Source: Olsenella sp. An270
GTDB lineage: Bacteria > Actinomycetota > Coriobacteriia > Coriobacteriales > Atopobiaceae
Direction: 5' to 3'
NCBI RefSeq assembly: GCF_002159735.1
Contig: NZ_NFJF01000001.1
Location: 1-64,000, forward strand
DNA: 64,000 bases
Below the pieces are notes generated by a model. It was not told the DNA's origin. It did no database searches and worked only from the letters and a program-made list of their open reading frames with translations. Every line of letters begins with the position of its first letter. Position 1 is the first letter of the stretch. Shown in pieces: positions 37,419 to 46,522 of the stretch. Both the position numbers and the translations under genes were made by a program.

Positions 37419-38510
37419 ATGGCCGATAAGACCCTCGACGTGACGGCGCGCCTGCGTCCCGCGCTGCGTGGGTTCGAGCCCTATGACCCGCGCTTCTCGC
37501 CCGTGCGCGTGAACCTCTCCGCGAACGAGAACACGCACCCGCTGCCGGAGGAGCTCGCTGAGGCGGCCTCGGCGGCCTCGGCTGCCACGCCGCTCAACCG
37601 CTACCCGGACCCCATGGCAAACGCCCTGCGTGACGCCCTCGCAGAGCGCCACGGCACGGACCGCGCCCACGTTATCGTGGGCAACGGCGGCGACGAGCTG
37701 CTCTTCAACCTGCTCTTCGCCTTCGGCGGGCCCGGGCGTGCCGTCGTCACCTGCCCGCCGGACTTCGCGGAGTACGCCAACTTCGCCGCGATGTGCGAGA
37801 CGCCCGTCGTGGCCGTCCCGCGCGACACGGAGGACTTCTCCGTGGACGCCGATGCCCTTCTCGCCGCCGCACGTGACGCGGCCCTCGTGATCCTCACCTC
37901 ACCCAACAACCCCACGGGTGGCCTCGTCGACCGTGGCCTCGTGGAGCGGCTGCTCGCCGAGACCGAGGCGCTCGTGCTCGTGGACGAGGCGTACGTGGAG
38001 TTTGCCGGCGAGGAGGCGAGCCTCGTGCCGCTCGTCGCGGACAGGCCGCGCCTCATCGTGCTGCGGACGCTCTCCAAGGCCTTCGCCCTCGCCGGCCTGC
38101 GCGTGGGCTACCTCGTGGCGGACTCCAAGGTCGTGGACGCCCTGGGGGCCGTGCGCCAGATATACTCGGTAGACGTGCTCGCCCAGGCGGTCGCGCTCGC
38201 CTTCGTGGAGCGCCGCGACCTCCTCGCGCCCGTCGTCGCCGACATCGTGGCGGAGCGGGAGCGTCTGGCGGCGGGCCTCTCCGCGCTGCCCGGCGTGCGC
38301 GTGTGGCCCTCTGCCGCCAACTTCGTGCTGGCGCGCGTCCCGGGCGCCCACCGCACGTGGGAGCGGCTGCGCGACGAGCGCTCGATCCTGGTGCGCGACT
38401 TCTCGTCCACGCCGGGGCTCGACGACTGTCTCAGGCTCACCGTGGGCACGCGGGAGGAGAACGACGCCCTCCTCGACGCGCTCGCGGTGCTCACAAGGGA
38501 GGAATCATGA
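37419..38510 (+). CDS. hisC: Histidinol-phosphate aminotransferase
   Basis: A 363-residue class I/II PLP aminotransferase. The catalytic lysine is in [17 protein letters not shown]; other PLP contacts are in [26 protein letters not shown] and [29 protein letters not shown] near residue 60 is typical of HisC. The ATG at 37419 lies two bases after the hisD stop, with GGAGGGG just before it. It carries out the seventh step of the pathway. Confidence 0.95.
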   Translation: MADKTLDVTARLRPALRGFEPYDPRFSPVRVNLSANENTHPLPEELAEAASAASAATPLNRYPDPMANALRDALAERHGTDRAHVIVGNGGDELLFNLLFAFGGPGRAVVTCPPDFAEYANFAAMCETPVVAVPRDTEDFSVDADALLAAARDAALVILTSPNNPTGGLVDRGLVERLLAETEALVLVDEAYVEFAGEEASLVPLVADRPRLIVLRTLSKAFALAGLRVGYLVADSKVVDALGAVRQIYSVDVLAQAVALAFVERRDLLAPVVADIVAERERLAAGLSALPGVRVWPSAANFVLARVPGAHRTWERLRDERSILVRDFSSTPGLDDCLRLTVGTREENDALLDALAVLTREES

Positions 38511-39094
38511 CAAGGACCGCCAAGGTCGTCCGTGCCACCTCGGAGACGGACATCGGCCTCTCCGTGGACCTCGACGGCACCGGGGTCGCCGACGTCGAGA
38601 CGGGAGTGGGCTTCTTCGACCACATGCTCGACGCCCTCGCGCGCCACTCGCTCGTCGACCTCACGGTGCGCGTCAAGGGCGACACCGAGGTGGACGACCA
38701 CCACACCGTGGAGGACACCGGCATCGCACTCGGCCAGGCGCTGCGCGAGGCGCTCGGCGACAGGCGCGGCGTGCGCCGCTTTGGCTCGGTCATGGTCCCG
38801 CTCGACGAGGCGCTCGTCATGGCAGCCGTGGACCTCTCCGGTCGCGGCGAGCTCTACTGGGACGTCCCGATCGGCCCCTCCAAGGTGGGGACCTTCGACA
38901 CCGAGCTCGCGAAGGAGTTCTTCGTCGGGCTCGCGCGCGAGGCCGGCATCACGCTGCACCTGCGGCTCGTCACTGGCGAGAACGCGCACCACATCATCGA
39001 GGCCACGTTCAAGGCGGCGGCGCGCGCCCTGCGCGAGGCCGTCGAGAGCGACCCGCGCGTCGACGGCGTGCCCTCCACGAAGGGCTCGCTGTGA
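38507..39094 (+). CDS. hisB: Imidazoleglycerol-phosphate dehydratase
   Basis: A 195-residue monofunctional HisB. The manganese-binding histidine clusters [13 protein letters not shown] and [18 protein letters not shown], and the second pair [19 protein letters not shown], are complete. There is no HisN-type phosphatase domain, so histidinol phosphatase must be encoded elsewhere. The ATG at 38507 overlaps the hisC stop and follows AGGGAGG. Confidence 0.96.
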   Translation: MTRTAKVVRATSETDIGLSVDLDGTGVADVETGVGFFDHMLDALARHSLVDLTVRVKGDTEVDDHHTVEDTGIALGQALREALGDRRGVRRFGSVMVPLDEALVMAAVDLSGRGELYWDVPIGPSKVGTFDTELAKEFFVGLAREAGITLHLRLVTGENAHHIIEATFKAAARALREAVESDPRVDGVPSTKGSL

Positions 39095-39741
39095 CGGCGC
39101 CGATCGTCGTCATCGACTACCACAAGGGGAACCTCAGCTCCGTCGAGCGAGGCCTGGTCGAGGCTGGCGGGTCGGCCCTCGTGACCGACGACCCGGCCGC
39201 GATCGCCTCCGCGCACGCCCTGGTGCTCCCCGGCGTGGGGAGCTTTGGTGACGCCATGGCGTACCTGCGCGAGAGCGGGCAGCGCGAGGCGATTCTCTCC
39301 GCGCTGGGCAGGGGGGTGCCGTTCCTGGGCATCTGCCTGGGCCTCCAGCTCCTCCTCGAGCGCGGGAACGAGACGGGCGACGGCTCGTGGGAGGAGGGCC
39401 TGGGCGTGGTCGCCGGCTCCGCCACGCGGCTCGAGTCCCCCCGACTCAAGGTTCCCCACGTGGGCTGGGACCAGCTCGACCTCACGCCCCGCGGCCGCGC
39501 GTGCCCGCTCTTCGATGGCGTCGCGGAGGGCGCGCACGTCTACTTCACGCACTCCTTCGCCCTGGCGGACGACGTCCCGCCCGAGGTGGTCACCGCGCGC
39601 ACGCACTACGCGCGCAGCTTCGCCTCCGCCGTCTGGGACGGCGCCAACACCTACGGCGTCCAGTTCCACCCCGAGAAGAGCTCCGCGGTGGGCCTTCGGA
39701 TCCTGCGCAACTTCGTGCGTCTGGCAGGGGGTGCCGCATGA
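39091..39741 (+). CDS. hisH: Imidazole glycerol phosphate synthase, glutaminase subunit
   Basis: A 216-residue class I glutamine amidotransferase. The nucleophile cysteine is in [13 protein letters not shown], the catalytic His-Glu pair in [29 protein letters not shown] begins the protein. HisH gives ammonia to HisF, which here is encoded 2.4 kb downstream beyond an inserted segment. The start is GTG at 39091, overlapping the hisB stop (GTGA). Confidence 0.95.
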   Translation: MTAPIVVIDYHKGNLSSVERGLVEAGGSALVTDDPAAIASAHALVLPGVGSFGDAMAYLRESGQREAILSALGRGVPFLGICLGLQLLLERGNETGDGSWEEGLGVVAGSATRLESPRLKVPHVGWDQLDLTPRGRACPLFDGVAEGAHVYFTHSFALADDVPPEVVTARTHYARSFASAVWDGANTYGVQFHPEKSSAVGLRILRNFVRLAGGAA

Positions 39742-40484
39742 TCCTCTTTCCGGCGATCGACCTGGTGGGCGGACGCGTGGTACGGCTCGCCAACGGAGAG
39801 CGCTCCCGCATGGACGTCTACTCGGACGACCCGGCGGCGGTCGCCGAGGAGTTCCGTGACGCCGGCGCGAGCTGGGTGCACGTGGTCGACCTCTCCGCCA
39901 CGCTCGAGGAGGACGAGGCCGCCCGCGCGGCCAACGACGCCGCCATCCGTGCGATATGCGTCGTCGACGGCATCTCGGTGGACGCGGGGGGCGGCGTGCG
40001 CTCGATGGGCGCCGTCGAGCGCCTCGCAGGTCTCGGCGTGCGCCGGATCGCCATCGGAACGGCCCTCGTGCGCGACCCGTCCTTCGCCGCCGAGGCGGCT
40101 CGAGAGTTCAGCGAGCTCGTGGTCGCGGACGTCGCCGCCCGCGCCGGGGAGGTGCGCGTGAACGGATGGCGCGAGGGCGCCTCGCTCTCCGCCGACGAGC
40201 TCGTGGCGCGCCTCGCCGACCTCGGCTACCGCCACCTCGTGTTCACCGACGTCGCGCGTGACGGCATGCGGTGCGGCATCGACGCCGACGCCTACCGCCA
40301 CGTCGCCGGGGTGGCGGGGTTTCCCGTCGTGGCCTCGGGCGGCATCGCGAGCCTGGACGACCTGCGCGCGCTTGCAGACCTCGGCCCGGACGTGGTCGAA
40401 GGGGCCATCACCGGACGCGCCCTCTACGAGGGATCGTTCTCTCTCGCCGACGCGCTCGCCGTCTCAGGGTCCCGCGGTGCATAA
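39738..40484 (+). CDS. hisA: ProFAR isomerase
   Basis: A 248-residue (beta-alpha)8-barrel isomerase of the fourth histidine step. The N-terminal catalytic aspartate is in [20 protein letters not shown]; the second is in FTDVARDGMRCGID. Phosphate-binding loops are VDAGGGVRSM and VVASGGIASLDDL. The GMRCGID form resembles HisA rather than bifunctional PriA, but this is not decisive. The ATG at 39738 overlaps the hisH stop. It is the last gene before a 338-bp repeat-bearing spacer that breaks the operon. Confidence 0.93.
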   Translation: MILFPAIDLVGGRVVRLANGERSRMDVYSDDPAAVAEEFRDAGASWVHVVDLSATLEEDEAARAANDAAIRAICVVDGISVDAGGGVRSMGAVERLAGLGVRRIAIGTALVRDPSFAAEAAREFSELVVADVAARAGEVRVNGWREGASLSADELVARLADLGYRHLVFTDVARDGMRCGIDADAYRHVAGVAGFPVVASGGIASLDDLRALADLGPDVVEGAITGRALYEGSFSLADALAVSGSRGA

Positions 40485-40822
40485 AAAGCCCGCTCGTGCG
40501 ACATTTGGGCGACTCCGAAGATCAAAACCCTCGTTCGTGCAGCGTCGTTTTCCGAAAAAACCGGCCTTCAATTTTTGATAATCGACGTTTGCCCATATAA
40601 GGAAATAAAGACTCGAATCAATTCCGCGAAACTGGACAAAAACACGCTACACGAACGACGTTTTTGATCCCGCGACCACCCTGAATGCAGCACGAGCGAC
40701 CGTTTTGACGCGAATAAGCCCGTCATCTGACGCCCGGCGGCGAGAGGCCAGACGTATGGTGCGATAAACTGACGCCGGACCGCTTCACGAGGGACGGGTC
40801 TTCGACGCGACAGGAGGTCGCC
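40485..40822. other. 338-bp spacer inside the his gene cluster
   Basis: No gene is supported. Most of it is the AT-rich inverted repeat block at 40492-40697. After the block are a few GC-rich bases, a CAGGAGG ribosome-binding site and the GTG of the reductase gene. A possible -10 is TATGGT (40755-40760). No terminator with a T-run is seen behind hisA. Confidence 0.65.
40492..40697. repeat. Nested inverted repeat with 41-bp period (2 + 2 units)
   Basis: The unit is like GYTCGTGC. Forward copies start at 40492 (GCTCGTGC) and 40533 (GTTCGTGC); reverse copies start at 40649 (ACACGAAC) and 40690 (GCACGAGC). Both steps are exactly 41 bp. The inner pair extends to 14 bases with one mismatch (CGTTCGTGCAGCGT at 40532 against ACGCTACACGAACG at 40644) and the flanks share runs of T or A. 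The 108-bp centre is AT-rich. The layout copies the 31-bp arrays with an unrelated sequence. Confidence 0.75.
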
Positions 40823-42007
40823 GTGCAGTATCGCGTGAACCCCAAAAACGGAGAGCGCATATCCGCGCTCGGTCTCGGCTGCATGCGCTTCCCCGGGGCG
40901 CTCGGCCGTCCCGACCAGCGCCAGGCCCGCGACATCATCTCCCGTGCCGTCGAGCGCGGCATCAACTACCTTGACACGGCCTACCTCTACCCGGGCAACG
41001 AGGCCTGCGTGGGCGCCGCCCTCGAGGAGCTGGGCGTGCGAGACCGGGTGCTCGTGGCCACCAAGCTCCCGCACGGCTCGGTCCGTGGCGCCCCCGACCT
41101 CGACCGCATCCTCGACGAGCAGCTCCGCCGCCTTCGCACCGACCACGTGGACTACTACCTGATCCACAACGTCACGAGCCCCGGGCAGTGGGATCGCCTG
41201 CGCGAGCTCGGCATCGAGGGGTGGGTCGCCCGCCAGCGCGACGCCGGCCGCATCCGGCAGGTCGGCTTCTCCTATCACGGCAGCGCCGGGGACTTTCCCG
41301 TCGTCCTGGATGCCTATGACTGGGACTTCTGCCAGATCCAGTACAACTACGTCGGAGAGAGCTACCAGGCGGGGACGGCGGGCCTTCGCGCGGCCGCCGC
41401 GCGCGGCCTCGCCGTGTTCGTCATGGAGCCGCTGCTGGGCGGACGTCTGGCGGATCGCCTGCCCGACCGGGCCCGGCGCATCCTCGACGACGCCTCCGAG
41501 CCCGGGCTCGAGACGCCGGCCGCCTGGGGGCTCTCCTGGGTCTGGGACCATCCGGAGGTCACGATGCTGCTCTCCGGCATGGCGGCGCCCGAGCAGGTCG
41601 ACGAGAACGCCGCAATCGCCGAGCGGGCGCTCCCCGGTTCGCTCACGCCGGCGCAGCACGAGGTGGTCGCGCGGGTGGTCGCCGAGTTCGAGCGCGCCAA
41701 CCGCGTGAGATGCACGGGCTGCAACTACTGCATGCCGTGTCCGCAGGGCATCAACATCCCTGGCTCGTTCTCCGCCTACAACGCGAGCTACGCGCACGGC
41801 TGGTTCTCGGGCGCGTGGCAGTACTACGCCGCGAGCGCCGTCCGCACGAGCGAGCCCAAGCTCGTGAGCAACTGCGTGCGCTGCGGCGCCTGTGCGCGCA
41901 AGTGCCCCCAGCACATCGACATCCCCGCGCGCCTCGCCGACGTCGGCCGCCGGTTCCAGCCCGGTCCCGTGGGCTGGGCCCTCAAGGCCTGGTCGCGTCT
42001 GCGCTAG
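40823..42007 (+). CDS. Aldo/keto reductase with C-terminal 4Fe-4S domain
   Basis: A 394-residue protein. The N-terminal aldo/keto reductase barrel has [10 protein letters not shown], the catalytic [14 protein letters not shown] with Asp and Tyr, the lysine in VATKLP and the histidine in YYLIHNV. From about residue 290 a ferredoxin-like domain has [18 protein letters not shown] and [18 protein letters not shown], giving ligands for two 4Fe-4S clusters. Such two-domain reductases are common in strict anaerobes; their substrates are mostly unknown. The GTG at 40823 has CAGGAGG in front. It lies between hisA and hisF with its own upstream spacer, so it looks like an insertion into the his operon. 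Confidence 0.88.
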   Translation: MQYRVNPKNGERISALGLGCMRFPGALGRPDQRQARDIISRAVERGINYLDTAYLYPGNEACVGAALEELGVRDRVLVATKLPHGSVRGAPDLDRILDEQLRRLRTDHVDYYLIHNVTSPGQWDRLRELGIEGWVARQRDAGRIRQVGFSYHGSAGDFPVVLDAYDWDFCQIQYNYVGESYQAGTAGLRAAAARGLAVFVMEPLLGGRLADRLPDRARRILDDASEPGLETPAAWGLSWVWDHPEVTMLLSGMAAPEQVDENAAIAERALPGSLTPAQHEVVARVVAEFERANRVRCTGCNYCMPCPQGINIPGSFSAYNASYAHGWFSGAWQYYAASAVRTSEPKLVSNCVRCGACARKCPQHIDIPARLADVGRRFQPGPVGWALKAWSRLR

Positions 42008-42123
42008 CCGCCCATGTTACGACCCGTGTGCAAGAGGGCCGCCCGCCCCGATCTCGCGGTAAGCTTGCCAGCATGGACCCTCCGCCTGGGGCGGCGGCTC
42101 GCCGGCATCGACGAAAGGAAGCC

Positions 42124-42891
42124 ATGCTGACCAAGCGCGTCATACCATGCCTGGACGTCCACGACGGCCGCGTGGTCAAGGGCGTCAACTTCGTGGACCT
42201 GCGCGACGCCGGCGACCCCGTTGAACTCGCGCGCAAGTACGACCACGAGGGCGCCGACGAGATCGTGTTCCTCGACATCACCGCCACCTCCGATGACAGG
42301 GCGACCACGATCGACCTGGCCGGTCGCGCCGCGGCCGAGCTGCGCATCCCCTACACGGTGGGGGGCGGCTTCCGCGACGTCGCGGGGTGTCGCACGATGA
42401 TCGCGGCGGGCGCCGACAAGGTCTCGCTCAACTCGGCCGCCGTGCGCGACCCGAGCCTCATCACCGCCGCGGCGACAGCCTTCGGCAGCCAGGCCGTCAT
42501 CTGCGCGATCGACGCCAAGCGTGTGGGTCGGGAGGACCGCTGGGAGGTCTACCTCGCGGGCGGCAGGGTGGCCACGGGCATCGACGCCGTCGCGTGGGCG
42601 GAGGAGGCGGCCCGCCGCGGCGCCGGGGAGATCCTGCTCACCAGCATGGACCGAGACGGCACGAAGGACGGCTTCGACCTCGCGCTCACCCGCGCGGTCT
42701 CGCGTGCCGTGCCGATCCCGGTGATCGCCTCGGGCGGCGTGGGCACGCTCGAGCACTTCGCCGAGGGCATCCTCGAGGGCGAGGCGGACGCCGTGCTCGC
42801 CGCGAGCGTCTTCCACTTTGGCACGTTCACGATCAGGCAGGTCAAGGAATACATGGCGAGCCAGGGCATCCCGGTGCGCCTGGACTTCTAG
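42124..42891 (+). CDS. hisF: Imidazole glycerol phosphate synthase, cyclase subunit
   Basis: A 255-residue (beta-alpha)8 barrel that closes the imidazole ring using ammonia from HisH. Catalytic aspartates are in [19 protein letters not shown] and [16 protein letters not shown]; phosphate loops are TVGGGFRDV and [13 protein letters not shown]. The ATG at 42124 follows AAAGGAAG. The 116-bp spacer before it has GC-rich imperfect hairpins (CCGCCTGGGGCGG near 42080) but no clear promoter. Confidence 0.96.
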   Translation: MLTKRVIPCLDVHDGRVVKGVNFVDLRDAGDPVELARKYDHEGADEIVFLDITATSDDRATTIDLAGRAAAELRIPYTVGGGFRDVAGCRTMIAAGADKVSLNSAAVRDPSLITAAATAFGSQAVICAIDAKRVGREDRWEVYLAGGRVATGIDAVAWAEEAARRGAGEILLTSMDRDGTKDGFDLALTRAVSRAVPIPVIASGGVGTLEHFAEGILEGEADAVLAASVFHFGTFTIRQVKEYMASQGIPVRLDF

Positions 42892-42899
42892 GGGGAATG

Positions 42900-43283
42900 A
42901 TGGCCGAGAGGTACGCCGGCGAGGAGGTCGAGCGGCTGGGCGTCGACGTCGCGAGCGTGCGGTTCGACGAGCGCGGTCTCGTGCCCGCCGTGGTGCAGCA
43001 GGAGGGAACCGGCGAGGTCCTCATGGTCGCGTGGATGAGCGAGGAGTCGCTCGCCCTCACGCTCGAGACCGGGACCACGTGGTTCTGGAGCCGCAGTCGC
43101 CAGGAGCTCTGGAACAAGGGAGCGACCAGCGGAAACATGCAGCATGTCCGCCGCGTCCTGGTTGACTGCGACGCCGACACGCTGCTCGTCGAGGTGGACT
43201 CTCCGGGCCCTGCCTGTCACACGGGACACCGGAGCTGCTTCTTCCGAGAGATGGCGGGCACGGCCGAGAGGGACGGGGAGTAG
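42900..43283 (+). CDS. hisI: Phosphoribosyl-AMP cyclohydrolase
   Basis: A 127-residue monofunctional cyclohydrolase. The family core is present: [37 protein letters not shown] and the metal cysteines in [20 protein letters not shown] and GHRSCFF. Two tandem ATG codons occur (42897 and 42900); the second is better spaced from GGGGGA. HisE follows as a separate gene two bases after the stop, so the two activities are not fused. Confidence 0.95.
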   Translation: MAERYAGEEVERLGVDVASVRFDERGLVPAVVQQEGTGEVLMVAWMSEESLALTLETGTTWFWSRSRQELWNKGATSGNMQHVRRVLVDCDADTLLVEVDSPGPACHTGHRSCFFREMAGTAERDGE

Positions 43284-43285
43284 GC

Positions 43286-43603
43286 ATGGGTGAGCGCACT
43301 GAGAACGTCGTCAACGGGGACCTCGGGGAGACCATCTCCGGCCTCGCTGCGGTGATCCGCGACAGGAGGGGCTCCTCGCCGGAGACCTCCTACACGGCGC
43401 GCCTGCTCTCGGGCAAGGAGGACAGCCTCCTCAAGAAGCTCACCGAGGAGGCGACGGAGGTCGTCATGGCATGCAAGGACGACGACCACGACCACATACG
43501 CTACGAGGCTGCTGACCTCGTGTACCACCTGCTCGTCACCCTCGAGCGCTATGGCGTCTCGACCGAGGAGCTCGCCGGGGAGCTGGACGCCCGCCGTCAC
43601 TAG
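43286..43603 (+). CDS. hisE: Phosphoribosyl-ATP diphosphatase
   Basis: A 105-residue HisE of the MazG-like all-alpha NTP pyrophosphohydrolase fold. SYTARLLSGKEDSLLKKLTE and EEATEVVMACKDDD carry the metal-binding glutamates and aspartates, and YEAADLVYHLLVTL is the second helix pair. It carries out the second step of histidine synthesis. It is the last gene of the his cluster; a small GC hairpin (CAGGGC-GGGC-GCCCTG, 43632-43647) follows but has no T-run. Confidence 0.95.
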   Translation: MGERTENVVNGDLGETISGLAAVIRDRRGSSPETSYTARLLSGKEDSLLKKLTEEATEVVMACKDDDHDHIRYEAADLVYHLLVTLERYGVSTEELAGELDARRH

Positions 43604-43661
43604 CCTTTCCGTTCGATTTGAGGAGGCTCGCCAGGGCGGGCGCCCTGAAGGAGCGGTTTGC

Positions 43662-43667
43662 TATGAT
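43662..43667 (+). promoter_or_regulatory. -10 element of the NlpC/P60 gene
   Basis: TATGAT, 33 bp before the ATG, is a good -10. A -35 is not evident; the region upstream holds the small hairpin behind hisE. Confidence 0.5.
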
Positions 43668-43699
43668 GTGCGACAACGAAACGAAAAGGTGGTTCGCAC

Positions 43700-44848
43700 A
43701 TGAAGTTCAGTCGCACCCTGCCCGCCGCCCTCGTGTCCGGGTCGCTCGCGCTCGCGCTGGCCCTCTTCCCGTCGCCCGCCCGCGCCGAGACCTCTGCGGA
43801 GATTCAGGCGCGCGTGAACGAGGCCTACGCCAAGCTCCAGGAGTACACGATGGAGCTGGAGCTCGCCAACGGGGAGCTCCAGACCGTGACCGCAGAGCTC
43901 GAGGAGACGCGTGGCCAGATCGCGCAGACCGAGGAGGAGATCGAGCGGACCGAGGAGGAGATCTCCCGGAAGGAACGTGAGATCGCCCAGGGTCAGCAGG
44001 CCATCTCCGACCGTCTCTCGGACAGCTACAAGCACGGGGGCACGTCGCTTCTTGACGTCGTTCTCGGCTCCTCGGACTTCGACGAGCTCTTCTCCAACCT
44101 CTTCTACGCCAATCGCATCGCCGACTACGATGCCGAGCTCGTGGAGCAGGTCAAGGAGGATCGCGTGGAGCTCCGGCAGCAGCAGGACGCGCTCCAGCGG
44201 CAGCAGGAGCAGCTTGCCGAGCAGGAGAGCGCCCAGTCCGAGCTCGTGGCCGAGCAACAGGCGCACGTGGACGACGTCAACGCGCGCGTCGCCGCGCAGG
44301 AGAGCTACTACGAGGAGCTCGACCAGGACCTCAAGGACAAGCTCGCCGAGGAGGAGGCCATCCGCATTGCCGAGGAGGAGGCCCGTCGCCAGCAGGAGCT
44401 GCAGCAACAGCAGCAGGGCGGTTCCGCCGGAGGCTCCGCGAGCGGCAACACCAACACCGACTCGGGCAACGCGCCCTCGAGCGTCGTCGACATCGCGCTG
44501 GCCCAGGTGGGCAAGCCTTACGTCTGGGCTGCGGGCGGGCCCGGGTCCTTCGACTGCTCGGGTCTCACCTCCTACGCCTACGCGCAGGTGGGCGTCAGCA
44601 TACCTCACCAGTCCCAGCAGCAGTACAATCTCGTCGCCCGCAAGGGCCACCTCGTCTACGACATCGGGAGCCTGAAGCCCGGCGACCTTGTCTTCTGGGG
44701 CAACGGCGGCAGCGCGTCCGCCATCTACCACGTGGGCGTCTACATCGGCGGCGGTCGCTACGTGCACGCCTCCTCCCCGGGCGTGGGCGTGATCACCTCC
44801 ACCCTCGGCACGGGCGGAAACTACGTCGGCGGCGGCTCGCCGGTGTAG
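43700..44848 (+). CDS. Secreted NlpC/P60 peptidoglycan endopeptidase
   Basis: A 382-residue exported cell-wall hydrolase. A Sec signal peptide (residues 1-29, ending SPARAE) leads to a long coiled coil (about 31-240) rich in Glu and Gln, like the regulatory coiled coils of RipA, CwlO and PcsB. A Gln, Gly and Ser linker follows (about 241-260). The catalytic NlpC/P60 domain has the cysteine in SFDCSGLTSYAYAQVG and the histidine in IYHVGVYIGGGRYVHA. The protein probably cleaves stem peptides during cell separation, perhaps under control of FtsEX, as shown for relatives. The ATG at 43700 follows AAAAGGTGG. Confidence 0.92.
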   Translation: MKFSRTLPAALVSGSLALALALFPSPARAETSAEIQARVNEAYAKLQEYTMELELANGELQTVTAELEETRGQIAQTEEEIERTEEEISRKEREIAQGQQAISDRLSDSYKHGGTSLLDVVLGSSDFDELFSNLFYANRIADYDAELVEQVKEDRVELRQQQDALQRQQEQLAEQESAQSELVAEQQAHVDDVNARVAAQESYYEELDQDLKDKLAEEEAIRIAEEEARRQQELQQQQQGGSAGGSASGNTNTDSGNAPSSVVDIALAQVGKPYVWAAGGPGSFDCSGLTSYAYAQVGVSIPHQSQQQYNLVARKGHLVYDIGSLKPGDLVFWGNGGSASAIYHVGVYIGGGRYVHASSPGVGVITSTLGTGGNYVGGGSPV

Positions 44849-44869
44849 CGCATGGGCGAGAGGGGAGAC

Positions 44870-46522
44870 ATGACGGACGCAGAGAAGAGCGCCACTGCCG
44901 TTGCCGAGGAGAGCGAGGAGGAGGTCGAGAGCCTCGCCGCTCGCAAGGCGAACGGCGCGAGCTTGCTCATCATCGTGAGTCGCATCACCGGGTTCGGCAG
45001 GACGATGGCGCAGGCGAACGCCCTCTCCGGCGCGCTCATGGCGGTGGCGAGCTGCTACACCGTCGCCTCGACGCTGCCCAACTTCCTCTATGAGCTCGTC
45101 ATGGGCGGGATGCTCATCACGTCGTTTCTGCCGGTCTACCTCTCCGTCCGGCGCCGGCTGGGCAGCGGCGGCGCGGCGGACTACGCCTCCAACCTCCTCT
45201 CGCTCGTCCTTCTCGCGATGGGCGCCCTCTCGGTGCTCTGCCTCGTCTTCGCCGTGCCGCTCGTGTGGACGCAGTCTGCGGGCGCGAGCGCGGACTTCGA
45301 CTTCGACCTCGCGGTCTGGTTCTTCCGCTTCTTCGCCTTCGAGGTCATGCTCTACGGCGCGTCCTCCGTCATCTCGGGCGTCCTCAACGCCGAGCGGGAC
45401 TACGTCTGGAGCAACGCCGCGCCCATCCTGAACAACGTCATCACGATCGCGTCGTTCTCCATCTACGCCTACCTGGTGAACTCGGGGGTCATGGCGTGGG
45501 ACCAGGCACTCATCGTCCTCGCCGTGGGCAATCCCCTCGGCGTGGCGTCGCAGGTCCTCGTCCAGCTCCCCGCGCTCAGGCGCCACGGCGTGCGCCTGCG
45601 CTTCCGTGTGAACCTGCACGACCCCGCCCTGCGCGAGACGCTCGCCATCGGACTGCCGACGCTCGTCGTGACCTTCGCATCGTTCCCCACCAACGCGGTT
45701 CAGTCCTCCTGTGCCCTGCAGGTGACCGCCAACGGTGCCGCGATCGCCTACTACTCTCGTGTCTGGTACGTGCTGCCGTACTCGATCCTGGCGATCCCCA
45801 TCTCCACCACCATGTTCACCGAGCTCTCCAACTTCCGCGTGGCGGACAGGATGGACGCCTACCGTCACACGGTCGCGTCGGGCATACGCAAGATCGCCTT
45901 CACGCTGATTCCCTGCACGCTGTTGCTTGTCGTCTTCGCTCCCTATCTCATCGCGATCATCGGGGGCTTCGACGCGCATGACGCCGCCCTCACGGCGACC
46001 TACCTCCAGTTCCAGGCGATCGCCCTGCCGTTCTACGGCGTCTCCACCTACTTCCAGAAGATCTGCTCATCGCTCATGCGCATGCGGATCTACGCGCTGG
46101 CAACGGTCGTCGCCGCGGCGATCCAGGTAGCGTTCTGTATTGTGCTCACGCCGCTCTACGGCCTCTATGTGGTGCCCTTCAGCTCTACGTTCCTGTTCAT
46201 TGCCGTAGACGTCATCTCCTTCGTCTCCGTACGAAAGGAAATCGGTCCGTTCGGGATGCGCTCGATCCTGGTTTCCTGCGCGCGCGCCCTCGGCTTCGGG
46301 GCGCTTGGTGCCGCAGCGGGAGCGCTCGTCCTCTTTGGTATGGGCTCATTGTTCGGAGCCGCGCAGGGAATGCTCTCCAACATAATCTACACGCTCGTCG
46401 CCGGCTCGGTCGCGCTCGTGGCCTGCTACGGAAGTGCGCACGCAGCCCACGTCTCCGAGGCACCCTTCTTCGACGCGCTCTTTGATCGTCTGGGGCGGGT
46501 TCTCGCTCGCGTCCGCCGCTAG
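44870..46522 (+). CDS. murJ: MurJ/MviN-type lipid II flippase
   Basis: A 550-residue polytopic membrane protein of the MOP superfamily, with about 14 hydrophobic segments. SRITGFGRTMAQANALSG and TLPNFLYELVMGGMLITSFL are the usual start of MurJ. It would flip the peptidoglycan precursor lipid II, or a related polymer precursor. A 30-residue acidic cytoplasmic N-terminus precedes the first helix. The ATG at 44870 follows AGAGGGGAGAC; another ATG at 44852 has a poorer site. It ends flush against the convergent aminotransferase-like gene at 46523. Confidence 0.9.
   Translation: MTDAEKSATAVAEESEEEVESLAARKANGASLLIIVSRITGFGRTMAQANALSGALMAVASCYTVASTLPNFLYELVMGGMLITSFLPVYLSVRRRLGSGGAADYASNLLSLVLLAMGALSVLCLVFAVPLVWTQSAGASADFDFDLAVWFFRFFAFEVMLYGASSVISGVLNAERDYVWSNAAPILNNVITIASFSIYAYLVNSGVMAWDQALIVLAVGNPLGVASQVLVQLPALRRHGVRLRFRVNLHDPALRETLAIGLPTLVVTFASFPTNAVQSSCALQVTANGAAIAYYSRVWYVLPYSILAIPISTTMFTELSNFRVADRMDAYRHTVASGIRKIAFTLIPCTLLLVVFAPYLIAIIGGFDAHDAALTATYLQFQAIALPFYGVSTYFQKICSSLMRMRIYALATVVAAAIQVAFCIVLTPLYGLYVVPFSSTFLFIAVDVISFVSVRKEIGPFGMRSILVSCARALGFGALGAAAGALVLFGMGSLFGAAQGMLSNIIYTLVAGSVALVACYGSAHAAHVSEAPFFDALFDRLGRVLARVRR

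Noticed and set aside
43632-43647. Terminator after hisE
   Set aside because: The stem is only 6 bp and there is no T-run; left as a weak hairpin.
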